Source: Thermomonas fusca DSM 15424
GTDB lineage: Bacteria > Pseudomonadota > Gammaproteobacteria > Xanthomonadales > Xanthomonadaceae
NCBI RefSeq assembly: GCF_000423885.1
Contig: NZ_AUIV01000022.1
Coordinates: forward strand, 11,396 to 75,395
DNA: 64,000 bases
Reading direction: 5' to 3'
The notes beneath the pieces were generated by a model. That model was not told the DNA's origin, did not search any database, and worked only from the letters and a program-made list of their open reading frames with translations. Position numbers and translations under genes: made by a program. Shown here piece by piece: positions 8,503 through 17,450 of this stretch. Every line of letters begins with the position of its first letter. Position 1 is the first letter of the stretch.

Positions 8503-9358
8503 GGGCAGCGCGCTTGCGCAGGAGGATGAAGCGGGCCAGCAGGCTGGTGGTCAGCACGAACAGGGTGACCAGCAGCGCGCCGGCCCAGGCCAGCTGCTCC
8601 CAGTTCTCGAAGCCGGAGCCGGCGAACTTGTACATGGTCAGCGGCACCGCGCTGATCGCGCCGCCGATGTCGAGGCTGAAGAATTCGTTGCCGAACGCGG
8701 TGAACAGCAGCGGCGCGGTCTCGCCGCTGATCCGCGCCAGTGCCAGCAGCACGCCGGTGACGATGCCGGGCAGGGCGCTGCGGTAGAGCACCTGCAGGGT
8801 CACCTTCCACTGCGGCACGCCCAGCGACAGCGCGGCTTCGCGCATCTGCACCGGCACCAGCCGCAGCATCTCGTCGGTGGTGCGCACCACCACCGGCAGC
8901 ACGATGAAGGCCAGCGACAGCGCGCCGGCGAGAGCCGAGAAGTTGCCGCCGGTGTTCATCACGAAGGCCGCGTACACGAACAGACCCAGCACGATGGAGG
9001 GTGCCGACAGCAGGATGTCGTTGACGAAGCGCACAGCGGTGCCGAGCTTGCGGTGACCGCCGACCTCCGCCAGCCAGGTGCCGGCGGCGATGCCCAGCGG
9101 GGTGCCGATGGCCACGCCCATGCCGCACATCAGCAGGCTGCCGACGATGGCGTTGCGCAGGCCGCCGGCTTCCATCGGCGGCGGCTGGTCCTGGGTGAAC
9201 AGCGCCAGGTTCAGGTGCGCCAGGCCTTTGGCCAGCAGGGTCCACAGGATCCAGCCGAGGAAGGCCAGTCCGAACACCGCGGCCACACAGGCCAGGCCGA
9301 TGGCGACGGCGTTCTTGATCCGGCGGCGACGGTAAAGCGAAGCGGACGGGGCGTTCAC
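8495..9358 (-). CDS. pstA: Phosphate ABC transporter permease PstA
   Basis: Second transmembrane subunit of the phosphate importer. The 287-residue protein has about six membrane helices, with the permease EAA loop around MREAALSLGVPQWKVTLQVL. The start is the GTG at 9358, which overlaps the pstC stop in a GTGA arrangement and leads into NAPSASLYRRRRIKNAVAIG. The PstA-typical ISGETAPLLFTAFGN is present near the C-terminal helices. The 3' end overlaps pstB, so pstC-pstA-pstB are translationally coupled. Confidence 0.95.
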   Translation of the reverse strand: MNAPSASLYRRRRIKNAVAIGLACVAAVFGLAFLGWILWTLLAKGLAHLNLALFTQDQPPPMEAGGLRNAIVGSLLMCGMGVAIGTPLGIAAGTWLAEVGGHRKLGTAVRFVNDILLSAPSIVLGLFVYAAFVMNTGGNFSALAGALSLAFIVLPVVVRTTDEMLRLVPVQMREAALSLGVPQWKVTLQVLYRSALPGIVTGVLLALARISGETAPLLFTAFGNEFFSLDIGGAISAVPLTMYKFAGSGFENWEQLAWAGALLVTLFVLTTSLLARFILLRKRAAHD

Positions 9359-10326
9359 CGGTTGCCCTCCTTGCGTTCGAGGTTGAGCAGCATCAGCCGG
9401 GCCAGAGCCAGCACGATGAAGGTGACGATGAACAGCACGAAGCCCAGCAGCAGCAGCGCGGCGCGATAGGTTTCGGTGGCCTCGCCGAAGTCGTTGGCGA
9501 TCAGCGCGGCGATGGTGGTCGAGGGCTCCAGCAGCGACGCCGTGAACGACACGCTGTTGCCGATCACGAAGGCCACCGCCATGGTTTCGCCGAGCGCGCG
9601 GCCAAGGCCGAGGAACACGCCGCCGATCACCGCCGAGCGGGTGTAGGGCAGGACGATGTCCCAGCTCACCTCCCACTTGGTCGCGCCGAGCGCGTAGGCC
9701 GATTCCTTCAGCCGCGCCGGCACGGTCAGGAACACCTCGCGCATGGTCGAGGAGATGAACGGAATCACCATGATCGACAGCACCAGCCCGGAGGTCAGCA
9801 TGCCGGCGCCGATCGGCGGGCCCTGGAACAGCGGGCCGATCACCGGCAGTGGCCCCAGGTGCGCGTCCATCCACGGGATCAGATGCTCGCGCATCACCGG
9901 CATCAGCACGAAGAAGCCCCACATGCCGTAGATGATCGAGGGAATGCCGGCCAGCAGTTCGATGGCGGTGCCCACCGGCGTGCGCAGCCAGCGCGGCGCC
10001 ACCTCGGTGAGGAAGAAGGCGATGCCGAAGCTCACCGGCACCGCGATCAGCATCGCGATCAGCGCGGTGACCAGGGTGCCGTAGATCGGCACCAGCGCGC
10101 CGTACTTGTCCTCCACCGGATTCCAGTCGGTGGAGAAGAAAAAGCCCAGGCCTTCGTGCGCGAGCACGCTGCGGCCGCCCCAAAGCATCGACAGCGCGGC
10201 GCCGGCCAGGGTGACGAGGACGAACACCGCGGTGGCGGTCAGCAGCCAGCGGAACCAGCGGTCGTGGCGCGCATCGGCGGCGTCGCGGTGGCTGGCGATC
10301 GGACGGTCGGTGGTGGTGGCACTCAT
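9355..10326 (-). CDS. pstC: Phosphate ABC transporter permease PstC
   Basis: First transmembrane subunit of the phosphate importer, 323 residues with about six helices. Family motifs include FGIAFFLTEVAPRWLRTPVG, ELLAGIPSIIYGMWGFFVL and the EAA-type loop KESAYALGATKWEVSWDIVL, then GLGRALGETMAVAFVIGN. It begins 67 bases after the second pstS gene and its stop overlaps the pstA start by four bases. Confidence 0.95.
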   Translation of the reverse strand: MSATTTDRPIASHRDAADARHDRWFRWLLTATAVFVLVTLAGAALSMLWGGRSVLAHEGLGFFFSTDWNPVEDKYGALVPIYGTLVTALIAMLIAVPVSFGIAFFLTEVAPRWLRTPVGTAIELLAGIPSIIYGMWGFFVLMPVMREHLIPWMDAHLGPLPVIGPLFQGPPIGAGMLTSGLVLSIMVIPFISSTMREVFLTVPARLKESAYALGATKWEVSWDIVLPYTRSAVIGGVFLGLGRALGETMAVAFVIGNSVSFTASLLEPSTTIAALIANDFGEATETYRAALLLLGFVLFIVTFIVLALARLMLLNLERKEGNR

Positions 10327-10393
10327 TCGGTCTGCTCGTCATGCCCGCGGGGCGGGCATCGGTTGGGGGCGGAAGGACCTGCCAGCGCCGGGG

Positions 10394-11461
10394 TCAGCCC
10401 GGTTGCCCGGCCCAGTACGCCTCGATCTGGCGCACCAGCTCCGGCGGCAACGGTACGTAATCCAGCGCCGACGCCTGCGCGCCGCCGTTGGTCCAGGCCC
10501 AGCGGAAGAACTCGCGTGCGGCATCGGCGCTGGCGGCGTCGCGCGGCTGGCGACGCATCAGGATGAAGTTGGTGGCGGCGATCGGCCATGCATCGGCGCC
10601 CGGCGCGTCGGTGATGACCAGCGCGAAGTCGCGCGCGTTCTTCCAGTCGGCGCTGGCGGCCGCTGCGGCGAAGCTGGCCGCGCCGGGCTGCACCCAGTTG
10701 CCGGCGGCATTGCGCATCGCGGTGTAGGCCATCCTGTTCTGCAGCGCGTAGGACAGCTCGACGTAGCCGATCGCGCCCTCCAGCTGCTTGACGTAGGAGG
10801 CCACGCCCTCGTTGCCCTTGCCGCCCACGCTGGTGGCGATCCAGTTGACGGTGGTGCCTTCGCCGACCTGCGCCTTCCAGTCCGCGCTGGCCTTGGAGAG
10901 GTAGTTGGTGAAGTTGAAGGTGGTGCCGGAACCGTCGGAGCGGCGCACCACGTTGATCCGTTCGGCCGGCAAGGCGACGCCGGGGTTGGCGGCGGCAATC
11001 GCGGCGTCATTCCACATCGTGATCTTGCCGAGGTAGATGTCGGCCAGCAGCGCGCCGGTCAGGCGCAGCTTGCCGGCCGCGATGCCGGGCAGGTTGACCA
11101 CCGGCACCACCCCGCCGATCACCGACGGAAACTGCATCAGCCCGTCCTTGACCAGTTCCTCGGTCGGCAGCGGCTTGTCGGAGGAACCGAAGTCGACGGT
11201 GCCGGCCTTGATCTGGGCGATGCCGCCGCCGGAGCCGATGGACTGGTAGTTGATGCGCTTGCCGTTCAGCCTGGCGTAGTCCGACGACCACTTCGAGAAC
11301 AACGGATAGACGAAGCTGGCGCCGGCGCCGGTAACCACGTCGGCGGTCGGCTCGGTGGTCTGGTTGCCGGCGGACGCGCGGTCGCTGCCGCCCGAGCAGG
11401 CAGCCAAGCCCGTCGCCAGGCACAGGCAGAGAGCGGCGAGATGGAAGGCGGAGCGGAACAT
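10394..11461 (-). CDS. pstS: Phosphate-binding lipoprotein, second PstS
   Basis: Periplasmic phosphate-binding component. It carries a lipoprotein signal with a lipobox (LATGLAACSGG), so it is probably membrane-anchored, unlike its upstream paralogue. Ligand-site motifs are conserved: GAGASFVYPLFSKWSSDY, IGSGGGIAQIKAG, DFGSSDKPLPTEEL and RSDGSGTTFNFTNYLS. The ATG at 11461 is preferred because GGAG lies just before it; an ATG 12 bases upstream would lack one. It is closely related to the gene at 11608-12630, so the two arose by tandem duplication. It is separated from that gene by a terminator and leads directly into pstC. Confidence 0.93.
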   Translation of the reverse strand: MFRSAFHLAALCLCLATGLAACSGGSDRASAGNQTTEPTADVVTGAGASFVYPLFSKWSSDYARLNGKRINYQSIGSGGGIAQIKAGTVDFGSSDKPLPTEELVKDGLMQFPSVIGGVVPVVNLPGIAAGKLRLTGALLADIYLGKITMWNDAAIAAANPGVALPAERINVVRRSDGSGTTFNFTNYLSKASADWKAQVGEGTTVNWIATSVGGKGNEGVASYVKQLEGAIGYVELSYALQNRMAYTAMRNAAGNWVQPGAASFAAAAASADWKNARDFALVITDAPGADAWPIAATNFILMRRQPRDAASADAAREFFRWAWTNGGAQASALDYVPLPPELVRQIEAYWAGQPG

Positions 11462-11555
11462 GGCTATCTCCATGCGGAAAACTGGATGCGCACATCAAAC
11501 GATGTTTTTGTGACAAACCGATGACGGCGAGAGGCGTTTTGTCATCATCCCGGCA

Positions 11556-11583
11556 AACAAAAAAAGCGGGCCCGAAGGCCCGC
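11556..11583 (-). terminator. Intrinsic terminator between the two pstS genes
   Basis: Read on the minus strand, the stem GCGGGCC / GGCCCGC with a TTCG-type loop is followed by a run of T residues. It lies after the first pstS stop and before the second pstS gene. It would let the first binding protein be made in excess, with partial read-through into pstS2-pstCAB-phoU. Confidence 0.85.
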
Positions 11584-11607
11584 AACAGGGGGTATGCGGA
11601 ATGCGGC

Positions 11608-12630
11608 TTATTTGACGTTCTGGGTCCAGTAGGTGTCGATCTGCTGGACCAGCGAGTCGGGGAGCGGGACGTAGCCCAGCGAAGCGGCGGACGCGTCGCC
11701 GTTGGCATAGACCCAGCGGAAGAACTCCAGCGCAGCCTTGGTGCCCGGCTTGCTGTTCTTGTGCACCAGCATGAAGTTGGTGGCGGTGATCGGCCAGGCG
11801 TTCTGGCCGGGGGCGTTGGTGACGATCAGGAAGAAGTCCTTGGTCGACTTCCAGTCGGCGCTGGCGGCGGCTTCGGCGAAGGTGTCGTCGCTCGGGTTGA
11901 CGTAGTTGCCGGCGGCGTTCTTCAGGCGCGAATAGGCAACCTTGTTCTGGACCGCGTAGGCCAGCTCGACGTAGCCGATGCTGCCGCGGATCTGCTTGAC
12001 GTAGGCGGACACGCCCTCGTTGCCCTTGCCGCCGATGCCGACCGGCCACTTCACCGCGGTGCCTTCGCCGACCTCGGTCTTCCACGACGGGCTGACCTTG
12101 GACAGGTAGTTTGTGAAGTTGAAGGTGGTGCCGGAACCATCGGAGCGGTGTACCACGGTGATCTTCTGCGCCGGCAGGGTCAGGCCGCGGTTGCTGGCGA
12201 CGATGCGCGGGTCGTTCCACATCTTGATCTTGCCGAGGAAAATGTCAGCCAGCACGTCCGGGTCCAGCTTCATCGCCCCGGCGGCGATGCCGGGCAGGTT
12301 GAACGCCGGCACGATGCCGCCGATCACCGACGGGAACTGCGCCAGGCCCGAGCGCGACAGCTCGGCCGGCGGCAGCGGCTTGTCGGAGGAGCCGAAGTCC
12401 ACGGTGCCGGCCTTGATCTGGGCAATGCCGCCGCCGGAGCCGATCGACTGGTAGTTCACTTCCTTGCCGGTCGCGGCCTTGTAGTCGGACGACCACTTGG
12501 ACATCGCCGGATAGACGAAGGACGCGCCGGCGCCGGTGACGTCGGAAGCGAAGGCGCTGGCGGACAGGACGGCAGAGAGACTGGTTGCCAGCGCGAGCGC
12601 GGCGATGCGGAACTTGAAGGACTTGGACAC
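11608..12630 (-). CDS. pstS: Phosphate-binding protein PstS
   Basis: Soluble periplasmic phosphate-binding protein, 340 residues, with a Sec signal peptide cleaved near SASAFASD (signal peptidase I type, no lipobox). It has the same binding motifs as its paralogue: GAGASFVYPAMSKWSSDYK, GSGGGIAQIKAGTVDFGSS and RSDGSGTTFNFTNYLS. An AGGAG run lies ahead of the ATG. It is the first gene of the pst operon, and a Pho-box-like array sits about 70 bases upstream of the start. Confidence 0.95.
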   Translation of the reverse strand: MSKSFKFRIAALALATSLSAVLSASAFASDVTGAGASFVYPAMSKWSSDYKAATGKEVNYQSIGSGGGIAQIKAGTVDFGSSDKPLPPAELSRSGLAQFPSVIGGIVPAFNLPGIAAGAMKLDPDVLADIFLGKIKMWNDPRIVASNRGLTLPAQKITVVHRSDGSGTTFNFTNYLSKVSPSWKTEVGEGTAVKWPVGIGGKGNEGVSAYVKQIRGSIGYVELAYAVQNKVAYSRLKNAAGNYVNPSDDTFAEAAASADWKSTKDFFLIVTNAPGQNAWPITATNFMLVHKNSKPGTKAALEFFRWVYANGDASAASLGYVPLPDSLVQQIDTYWTQNVK

Positions 12631-12696
12631 GAAGAACTCCTGATGAGCGGATGCGACGGGGCGATACCCGGTTCGTGGCGCATTCCATCGCGCTTG

Positions 12697-12737
12697 CGTG
12701 ACGCCAGTGGGTCAGTTCCATGACGGTCGCGTGACGA
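12697..12737 (-). promoter_or_regulatory. Pho-box-like array upstream of pstS
   Basis: On the minus strand the segment reads CGTCACG-N4-CGTCATG-N4-CTGACCC-like-N4-CGTCACG, that is, seven-base half-sites repeated at 11-base intervals as in PhoB boxes (consensus CTGTCAT with a 4-base AT-rich spacer). The spacers here are GC-richer than in E. coli. Its place ahead of pstS and between pstS and the phosphate-selective porin fits PhoB control of one or both. Family knowledge supplies the interpretation; the 11-base periodicity is visible. Confidence 0.65.
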
Positions 12738-12903
12738 CGGCGCGGCGGCCGCGCCGCCACGCGAATGCGGGCCGCGTGAAGAAAAACGCGCAAGGGAAAT
12801 AAAACTGCAATCGATCGCGGGTCAAATGCGTGCTGCAGGTGACGCGAGGCGGAGACCCGCGCGCTGCCCACCAGACAGCTTTCATTCCCAACGGAGTTCC
12901 CAC

Positions 12904-14217
12904 ATGCGTCCCACCCGTCTGGCCGTCGCGATCGCCCTGATCGCCGGCACCGTCACTTTCAACGCCGCCGCGCAGAGCGCGCCGAGCGCCCAGGACATCG
13001 CCGAGCTGAAGGCGCAGATCGCCGCGCTGCAGGCCCAGATCCAGAACCTGGAAGAGCGCAACGATGCGCAGTCCGACGTCAACGTCGATACCGCCACCCA
13101 GCTCGACAACCTCACCAACAACAGCGTGAAGGTGGAGACCAAGGGTGGCCTGAAGGTGACCTCGGCCGACAAGAACTTCGAGGCGTCGCTGGGCGGCCGC
13201 ATCCACTTCGACGCCTACAGCTTCGACAAGGACGTGGCGGCGACCACCGACACCACCGAATTCCGCCGCGCCCGCCTGACCCTGTCCGGCAAGGCCTACG
13301 GCTGGGAATACAAGATGGAGCAGGACTTCTCCGCCGGCACCAACCTGGACGGCATCCGCGACATGTACATCGCCCGCAACATGATGGGCGGCAAGCTCAC
13401 CATCGGCCACTTCAAGCCGTACCGCTCGATGGAAGAGCTGACCAGCTCCAACGAGATCCTGATGATGGAGCGTCCCAGCACCTCCGCCACCGGCATCTAC
13501 AGCGGCCGCCAGTTCCAGCAGGGCGTGGGCTACCTGCGCGCCGGCGACAGCTACACCTTCGGCGTCAGCGCGTTCAACATGCGCAGTGCGCCGACCGCCC
13601 GCACCGAGGGCCTGGGCTTCTCCGCGCGCGGCACCTGGTCGCCGATCGACACGGGCACCACCACCCTGCACCTGGGCGGTTCGTACAGCCACGAGAACCT
13701 CAACAAGGGCACCCCCAATATCTCGGCCGTTTCGCACTACGCCGGCCGCCGCGGCCCGTCGCAGACCATGGCCACCACCACCGCCGGCGTGGGCGGCAAC
13801 GATTCGCAGATCGACACCTTCGGGCTGGAAGCCGCGTTCCGCAACGGCCCGCTGTTCCTGCAGTCGGAGTACGCGCGCGCCAGCTACGGCCAGGCCAACG
13901 GCACCTCGCAGGACGTGGACGCCTACTACGTGCAGGGCAGCTTCATGCTCAACGGTGGCCTGAAGGCGTACAAGGGCGCCACCGGCGTGTTCGGCTCGCC
14001 CAAGGTCGGCGAGTCCGGCCTGTGGGAGCTCACCGCACGCTATGACGTGATGGAGAACAAGGACATCACCGACATGAAGACCACCTCGGCGCTGATCGGC
14101 CTGAACTACTACATCAACCCGAACATGCGGGTGATGCTGAACTACACCAAGGGCAAGAACGACAAGACCGGCGACGAGCCGGGCCAGATCGCGCTGCGCA
14201 CGCAGTTCGCGTTCTGA
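12904..14217 (+). CDS. Phosphate-selective porin, OprP/OprO family
   Basis: Outer-membrane beta-barrel porin, 437 residues, for phosphate or polyphosphate uptake. A signal peptide (LAVAIALIAGTVTFNAAAQ) is followed by an N-terminal coiled coil (DIAELKAQIAALQAQIQ), then the barrel region beginning FEASLGGRIHFDAY. GRQFQQGVGYL and the terminal aromatic residue of RTQFAF fit outer-membrane porins. The start is the ATG at 12904 with GGAG 8 bases upstream; a longer in-frame extension to 12826 lacks a site. It is divergent from pstS, which supports a phosphate role. Confidence 0.9.
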   Translation: MRPTRLAVAIALIAGTVTFNAAAQSAPSAQDIAELKAQIAALQAQIQNLEERNDAQSDVNVDTATQLDNLTNNSVKVETKGGLKVTSADKNFEASLGGRIHFDAYSFDKDVAATTDTTEFRRARLTLSGKAYGWEYKMEQDFSAGTNLDGIRDMYIARNMMGGKLTIGHFKPYRSMEELTSSNEILMMERPSTSATGIYSGRQFQQGVGYLRAGDSYTFGVSAFNMRSAPTARTEGLGFSARGTWSPIDTGTTTLHLGGSYSHENLNKGTPNISAVSHYAGRRGPSQTMATTTAGVGGNDSQIDTFGLEAAFRNGPLFLQSEYARASYGQANGTSQDVDAYYVQGSFMLNGGLKAYKGATGVFGSPKVGESGLWELTARYDVMENKDITDMKTTSALIGLNYYINPNMRVMLNYTKGKNDKTGDEPGQIALRTQFAF

Positions 14218-14240
14218 TCGCCGCTTCCGGCATGCAGCAA

Positions 14241-14274
14241 ACGACGCCCCGCATCCGCGGGGCGTCGTGTTTTG
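14241..14274 (+). terminator. Intrinsic terminator after the porin gene
   Basis: A strong stem ACGACGCCCCGC / GCGGGGCGTCGT with a short ATCC loop is followed by GTTTTG. It lies 23 bases after the porin stop codon and precedes the convergent nth gene. Confidence 0.85.
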
Positions 14275-14339
14275 TGGCAGTCACCGGCGGGCGCCATCTT
14301 CCGGCGCGGCTTCGGGTCGTCGACGTCCCGCCGTGTTCT

Positions 14340-15035
14340 TCAGGGCGCAGCGGGCTGCGCCGACGGGCCCTTGTCCGGCCAGCGGCACAGGTCGTGGAGC
14401 ACGCAGCGCGCGCAGTCCGGCTTGCGCGCCTTGCAGACATAGCGCCCGTGCAGGATCAGCCAGTGGTGCGCATCGCGCGCGAACTCGGCCGGCACCAGTC
14501 GCACCAGCTTGTCCTCGACCGTGCGCACATCCCTGCCCGGCGCCAGCCCGGTGCGGTTGGAGACGCGGAAGATGTGCGTGTCCACCGCGATGGTGGGCTC
14601 GCCGAACGCGGTGTTGAGCACCACGTTGGCGGTCTTGCGGCCCACGCCGGGCAGGGCTTCCAGCGCCTCGCGCGTGCGCGGCACCTCGCCGCCGTGGCGT
14701 TCCAGCAGCAGCCGGCACAGCGCGATCACGTTGGCCGCCTTCGCATTGAACAGGCCGATGGTGTTGATGTAACCCTTCAGGCCTTCTTCGCCCAGCGCCA
14801 GGATGGCGGCGGGCGTGTTGGCGGCCGGATACAGCCGGCGCGTGGCCTTGTTGACCCCGACGTCGGTGGCCTGCGCCGACAGCACCACCGCCACCAGCAG
14901 CTCGAAGGGGGTGGTGTATTCCAGCTCGGTGGTGGGGTGCGGGTCGCCCGCGCGCAGGCGGGTGAACAGCTCGGTGATTTCGGCGGGCGCGAGCTTGCTG
15001 CCGCGCGCGGCGCGCGGCTTGGGCGTTGCGTTCAT
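14340..15035 (-). CDS. nth: Endonuclease III
   Basis: DNA glycosylase/AP lyase that removes oxidised pyrimidines in base excision repair. The helix-hairpin-helix is seen at ALPGVGRKTANVVLNTAFG with the catalytic lysine, followed by VDTHIFRVSNRTGLA with the catalytic aspartate. The [4Fe-4S] cluster loop C-X6-C-X2-C-X5-C is intact (CKARKPDCARCVLHDLC). The length of 231 residues is slightly above average because of a Pro/Ala-rich tail. Its ATG overlaps the stop of the preceding small gene by four bases. Confidence 0.96.
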   Translation of the reverse strand: MNATPKPRAARGSKLAPAEITELFTRLRAGDPHPTTELEYTTPFELLVAVVLSAQATDVGVNKATRRLYPAANTPAAILALGEEGLKGYINTIGLFNAKAANVIALCRLLLERHGGEVPRTREALEALPGVGRKTANVVLNTAFGEPTIAVDTHIFRVSNRTGLAPGRDVRTVEDKLVRLVPAEFARDAHHWLILHGRYVCKARKPDCARCVLHDLCRWPDKGPSAQPAAP

Positions 15036-15403
15036 GCGTGGCGTGCCTTGGCTTTCGCCAGCGCCCGCGCCAGCGCATCGGCGGCGGCCGCGGGCAGCGC
15101 GGGTGTGGCCTGCTGCGCCGTTGTCACAACGGTGGTGCGACGCGCGGCGTCGCGTTCGGTCTTGATCCGCGCCAGCCGTTCGGCGCGGGCGCGGTGGCGC
15201 TGCCGCGCGGCCAGCGCGAAGCGCCGCGCGTCGCGCGCTTCGGTCAACCGCGCGCTGCAGGCGGACGCGCAGGACGGGCAGGGTGCGGCGTCGAGCAGGC
15301 CCAGGGTCAGCGCGGCGTCCATGTCGCCATCGCCCAGCGCCGCCAGCACGGCGTGGGCCGGGTGCTTCGCGGCGCAGCTGCAGGTCGGGCAGGTGGTATC
15401 CAT
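15032..15403 (-). CDS. Hypothetical Cys-rich small protein upstream of nth
   Basis: Function not recognised. The 123-residue protein has cysteine pairs at the N-terminus (CPTCSC) and mid-chain (CPSCASAC), which could form a zinc ribbon. A basic Arg/Ala-rich helical region (RFALAARQRHRARAERLARI) and an Ala-rich C-terminus follow. The stop codon overlaps the nth start (ATGA), so the two are co-translated and may be linked to DNA or nucleic-acid handling. That link is inferred from position only. Confidence 0.7.
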   Translation of the reverse strand: MDTTCPTCSCAAKHPAHAVLAALGDGDMDAALTLGLLDAAPCPSCASACSARLTEARDARRFALAARQRHRARAERLARIKTERDAARRTTVVTTAQQATPALPAAAADALARALAKAKARHA

Positions 15404-15443
15404 GTCTCGTTCGTCACTCCAGCGAAGGCGGGAGTGAGCGGCT

Positions 15444-16226
<783 letters not shown>

Positions 16227-16435
16227 GCGGGGATCCAGTCGGATTTTCGTGTGCCGGGAGGGAACTTCGAGGGCCGGCCCGGGTCGCAGAGGTGTGCCGG
16301 TAGCCGTCAAGTGCCGGGGCCAGTATCCTAACGTGTCGCGCCGGGGCGTTCCGCCCGGCGTCGACGAATCCTTCCGGCCTGCGCCGGATTCCTGCGGGCC
16401 GCGTTGGCGGCCTCATTCGACATACGAGGTTGTGG

Positions 16436-17164
16436 ATGAAGTTGCGTGCGATTGCTGCCAGTGCGGCGGCCCTGACCCTGACCGCCGGCATCGCCTCGGC
16501 GCAGACCAAGCCGGCCGCGGCCCCCGCCAAGCCCGCCACTGCTGCGCCCGCCGCCGCGCCGGTGGTCGACAAGACCCACGCCAGCTACGCCTTCGGCTGG
16601 CAGCTCGGCCAGGAACTGGTCAACACCGGCGAGCCGGTCGACATCGCCACCGTGGTGCGTGGCGTGCAGGATGCCTTCGCCAAGAAGCAGCCGGCCTACA
16701 CCGAACAGCAGCTGGGCGCCGCCTATTCCGGCTTCCAGCAGCGCATGGAGCTGAAGGCGCAGGAAGCCTTCCGCAAGGCGCTGGCCGACAACCAGGCGCA
16801 GTCCGCCGCGTTCGTCACCAAGTTCAAGGCCGAACAGGGCGTGATCACCCTGCCCAGCGGCATCATGTACCGGATCGCCAAGGCCGGCACCGGCGCCAAG
16901 GCCACCGCCACCAGCGAAGTGCAGATCGCCTTCCGCAGCTTCCTGGCCGCCGTGGGCGTGCCGCTCAGCGGCGTGCAGACCCCGCCGGCGTTCAAGGTGG
17001 CTGATGCGCCGATCCCGGCGCTGAAGGAAACCCTGCCGCTGATGCAGCAGGGCGCGGTGTGGGAAGTGGTCATCCCGCCGGGCAAGGGCCTGGGCGGCAA
17101 CCAGAACCAGCAGTTCGCGCAGCAGGCCGTGGCCATGCAGATCGAGCTGGGCGCGGTCAAGTAA
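16436..17164 (+). CDS. FKBP-type peptidyl-prolyl isomerase-like periplasmic protein
   Basis: Exported protein of 242 residues with a signal peptide (MKLRAIAASAAALTLTAG... ending ASA) and a Pro/Ala linker. An FKBP N-terminal dimerisation region follows (SYAFGWQLGQELVNTGEPVD to AFRKALADNQAQ). The C-terminal domain aligns with FKBP (LPSGIMYRIAKAGTGAKAT, ETLPLMQQGAVWEVVIPPG) but lacks the usual Asp/Phe-Asp active-site strand and the YGERG loop. It may therefore be a chaperone-like rather than fully active isomerase. The ATG at 16436 is preferred over a TTG at 16430 because GAGG lies six bases upstream and the signal peptide is cleaner. Confidence 0.82.
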   Translation: MKLRAIAASAAALTLTAGIASAQTKPAAAPAKPATAAPAAAPVVDKTHASYAFGWQLGQELVNTGEPVDIATVVRGVQDAFAKKQPAYTEQQLGAAYSGFQQRMELKAQEAFRKALADNQAQSAAFVTKFKAEQGVITLPSGIMYRIAKAGTGAKATATSEVQIAFRSFLAAVGVPLSGVQTPPAFKVADAPIPALKETLPLMQQGAVWEVVIPPGKGLGGNQNQQFAQQAVAMQIELGAVK

Positions 17165-17258
17165 ACCGGTTGGCCGCGCCCCGGCGCGCCACCGCGGCAA
17201 GTCCCGATGCGCCGGCCATGTGCCGGCGCATCGCGTTTGCGGCGCTAACATATGCGGC

Positions 17259-17450
17259 ATGAGTGACCTGTTCCGCGCCGTGCTCAGTCCCTGCACTGGT
17301 GTCTGCACGCTGGACGAAGCCGGGCTGTGCCGCGGGTGCCGCCGTACCGGCAATGAAATCGCCGCGTGGACCACGCTGGACGATGCCGCCCGCCTGCACC
17401 TGATGGACGTGATCCTGCCGGCGCGCCCGGCAGCGGCGGAGGACCCCTGA
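17259..17450 (+). CDS. DUF1289 small cysteine protein
   Basis: A 63-residue protein with the DUF1289 pattern: SPCTGVCTLDEAGLCRGCRRT, four cysteines in a compact C-X3-C-X7-C-X2-C arrangement, followed by EIAAWTTLDDAARLHLMD. The family is widespread; its role is not established. The stop codon shares bases with the next start (TGATG), beginning a chain of translationally coupled genes (DUF1289, Nudix, sulfurtransferase, ArsC-like). Confidence 0.85.
   Translation: MSDLFRAVLSPCTGVCTLDEAGLCRGCRRTGNEIAAWTTLDDAARLHLMDVILPARPAAAEDP

Noticed and set aside
12712..13737. 341-residue minus-strand frame over the porin
   Set aside because: Antisense to a signal-peptide-bearing porin with a ribosome binding site; no recognisable domain.
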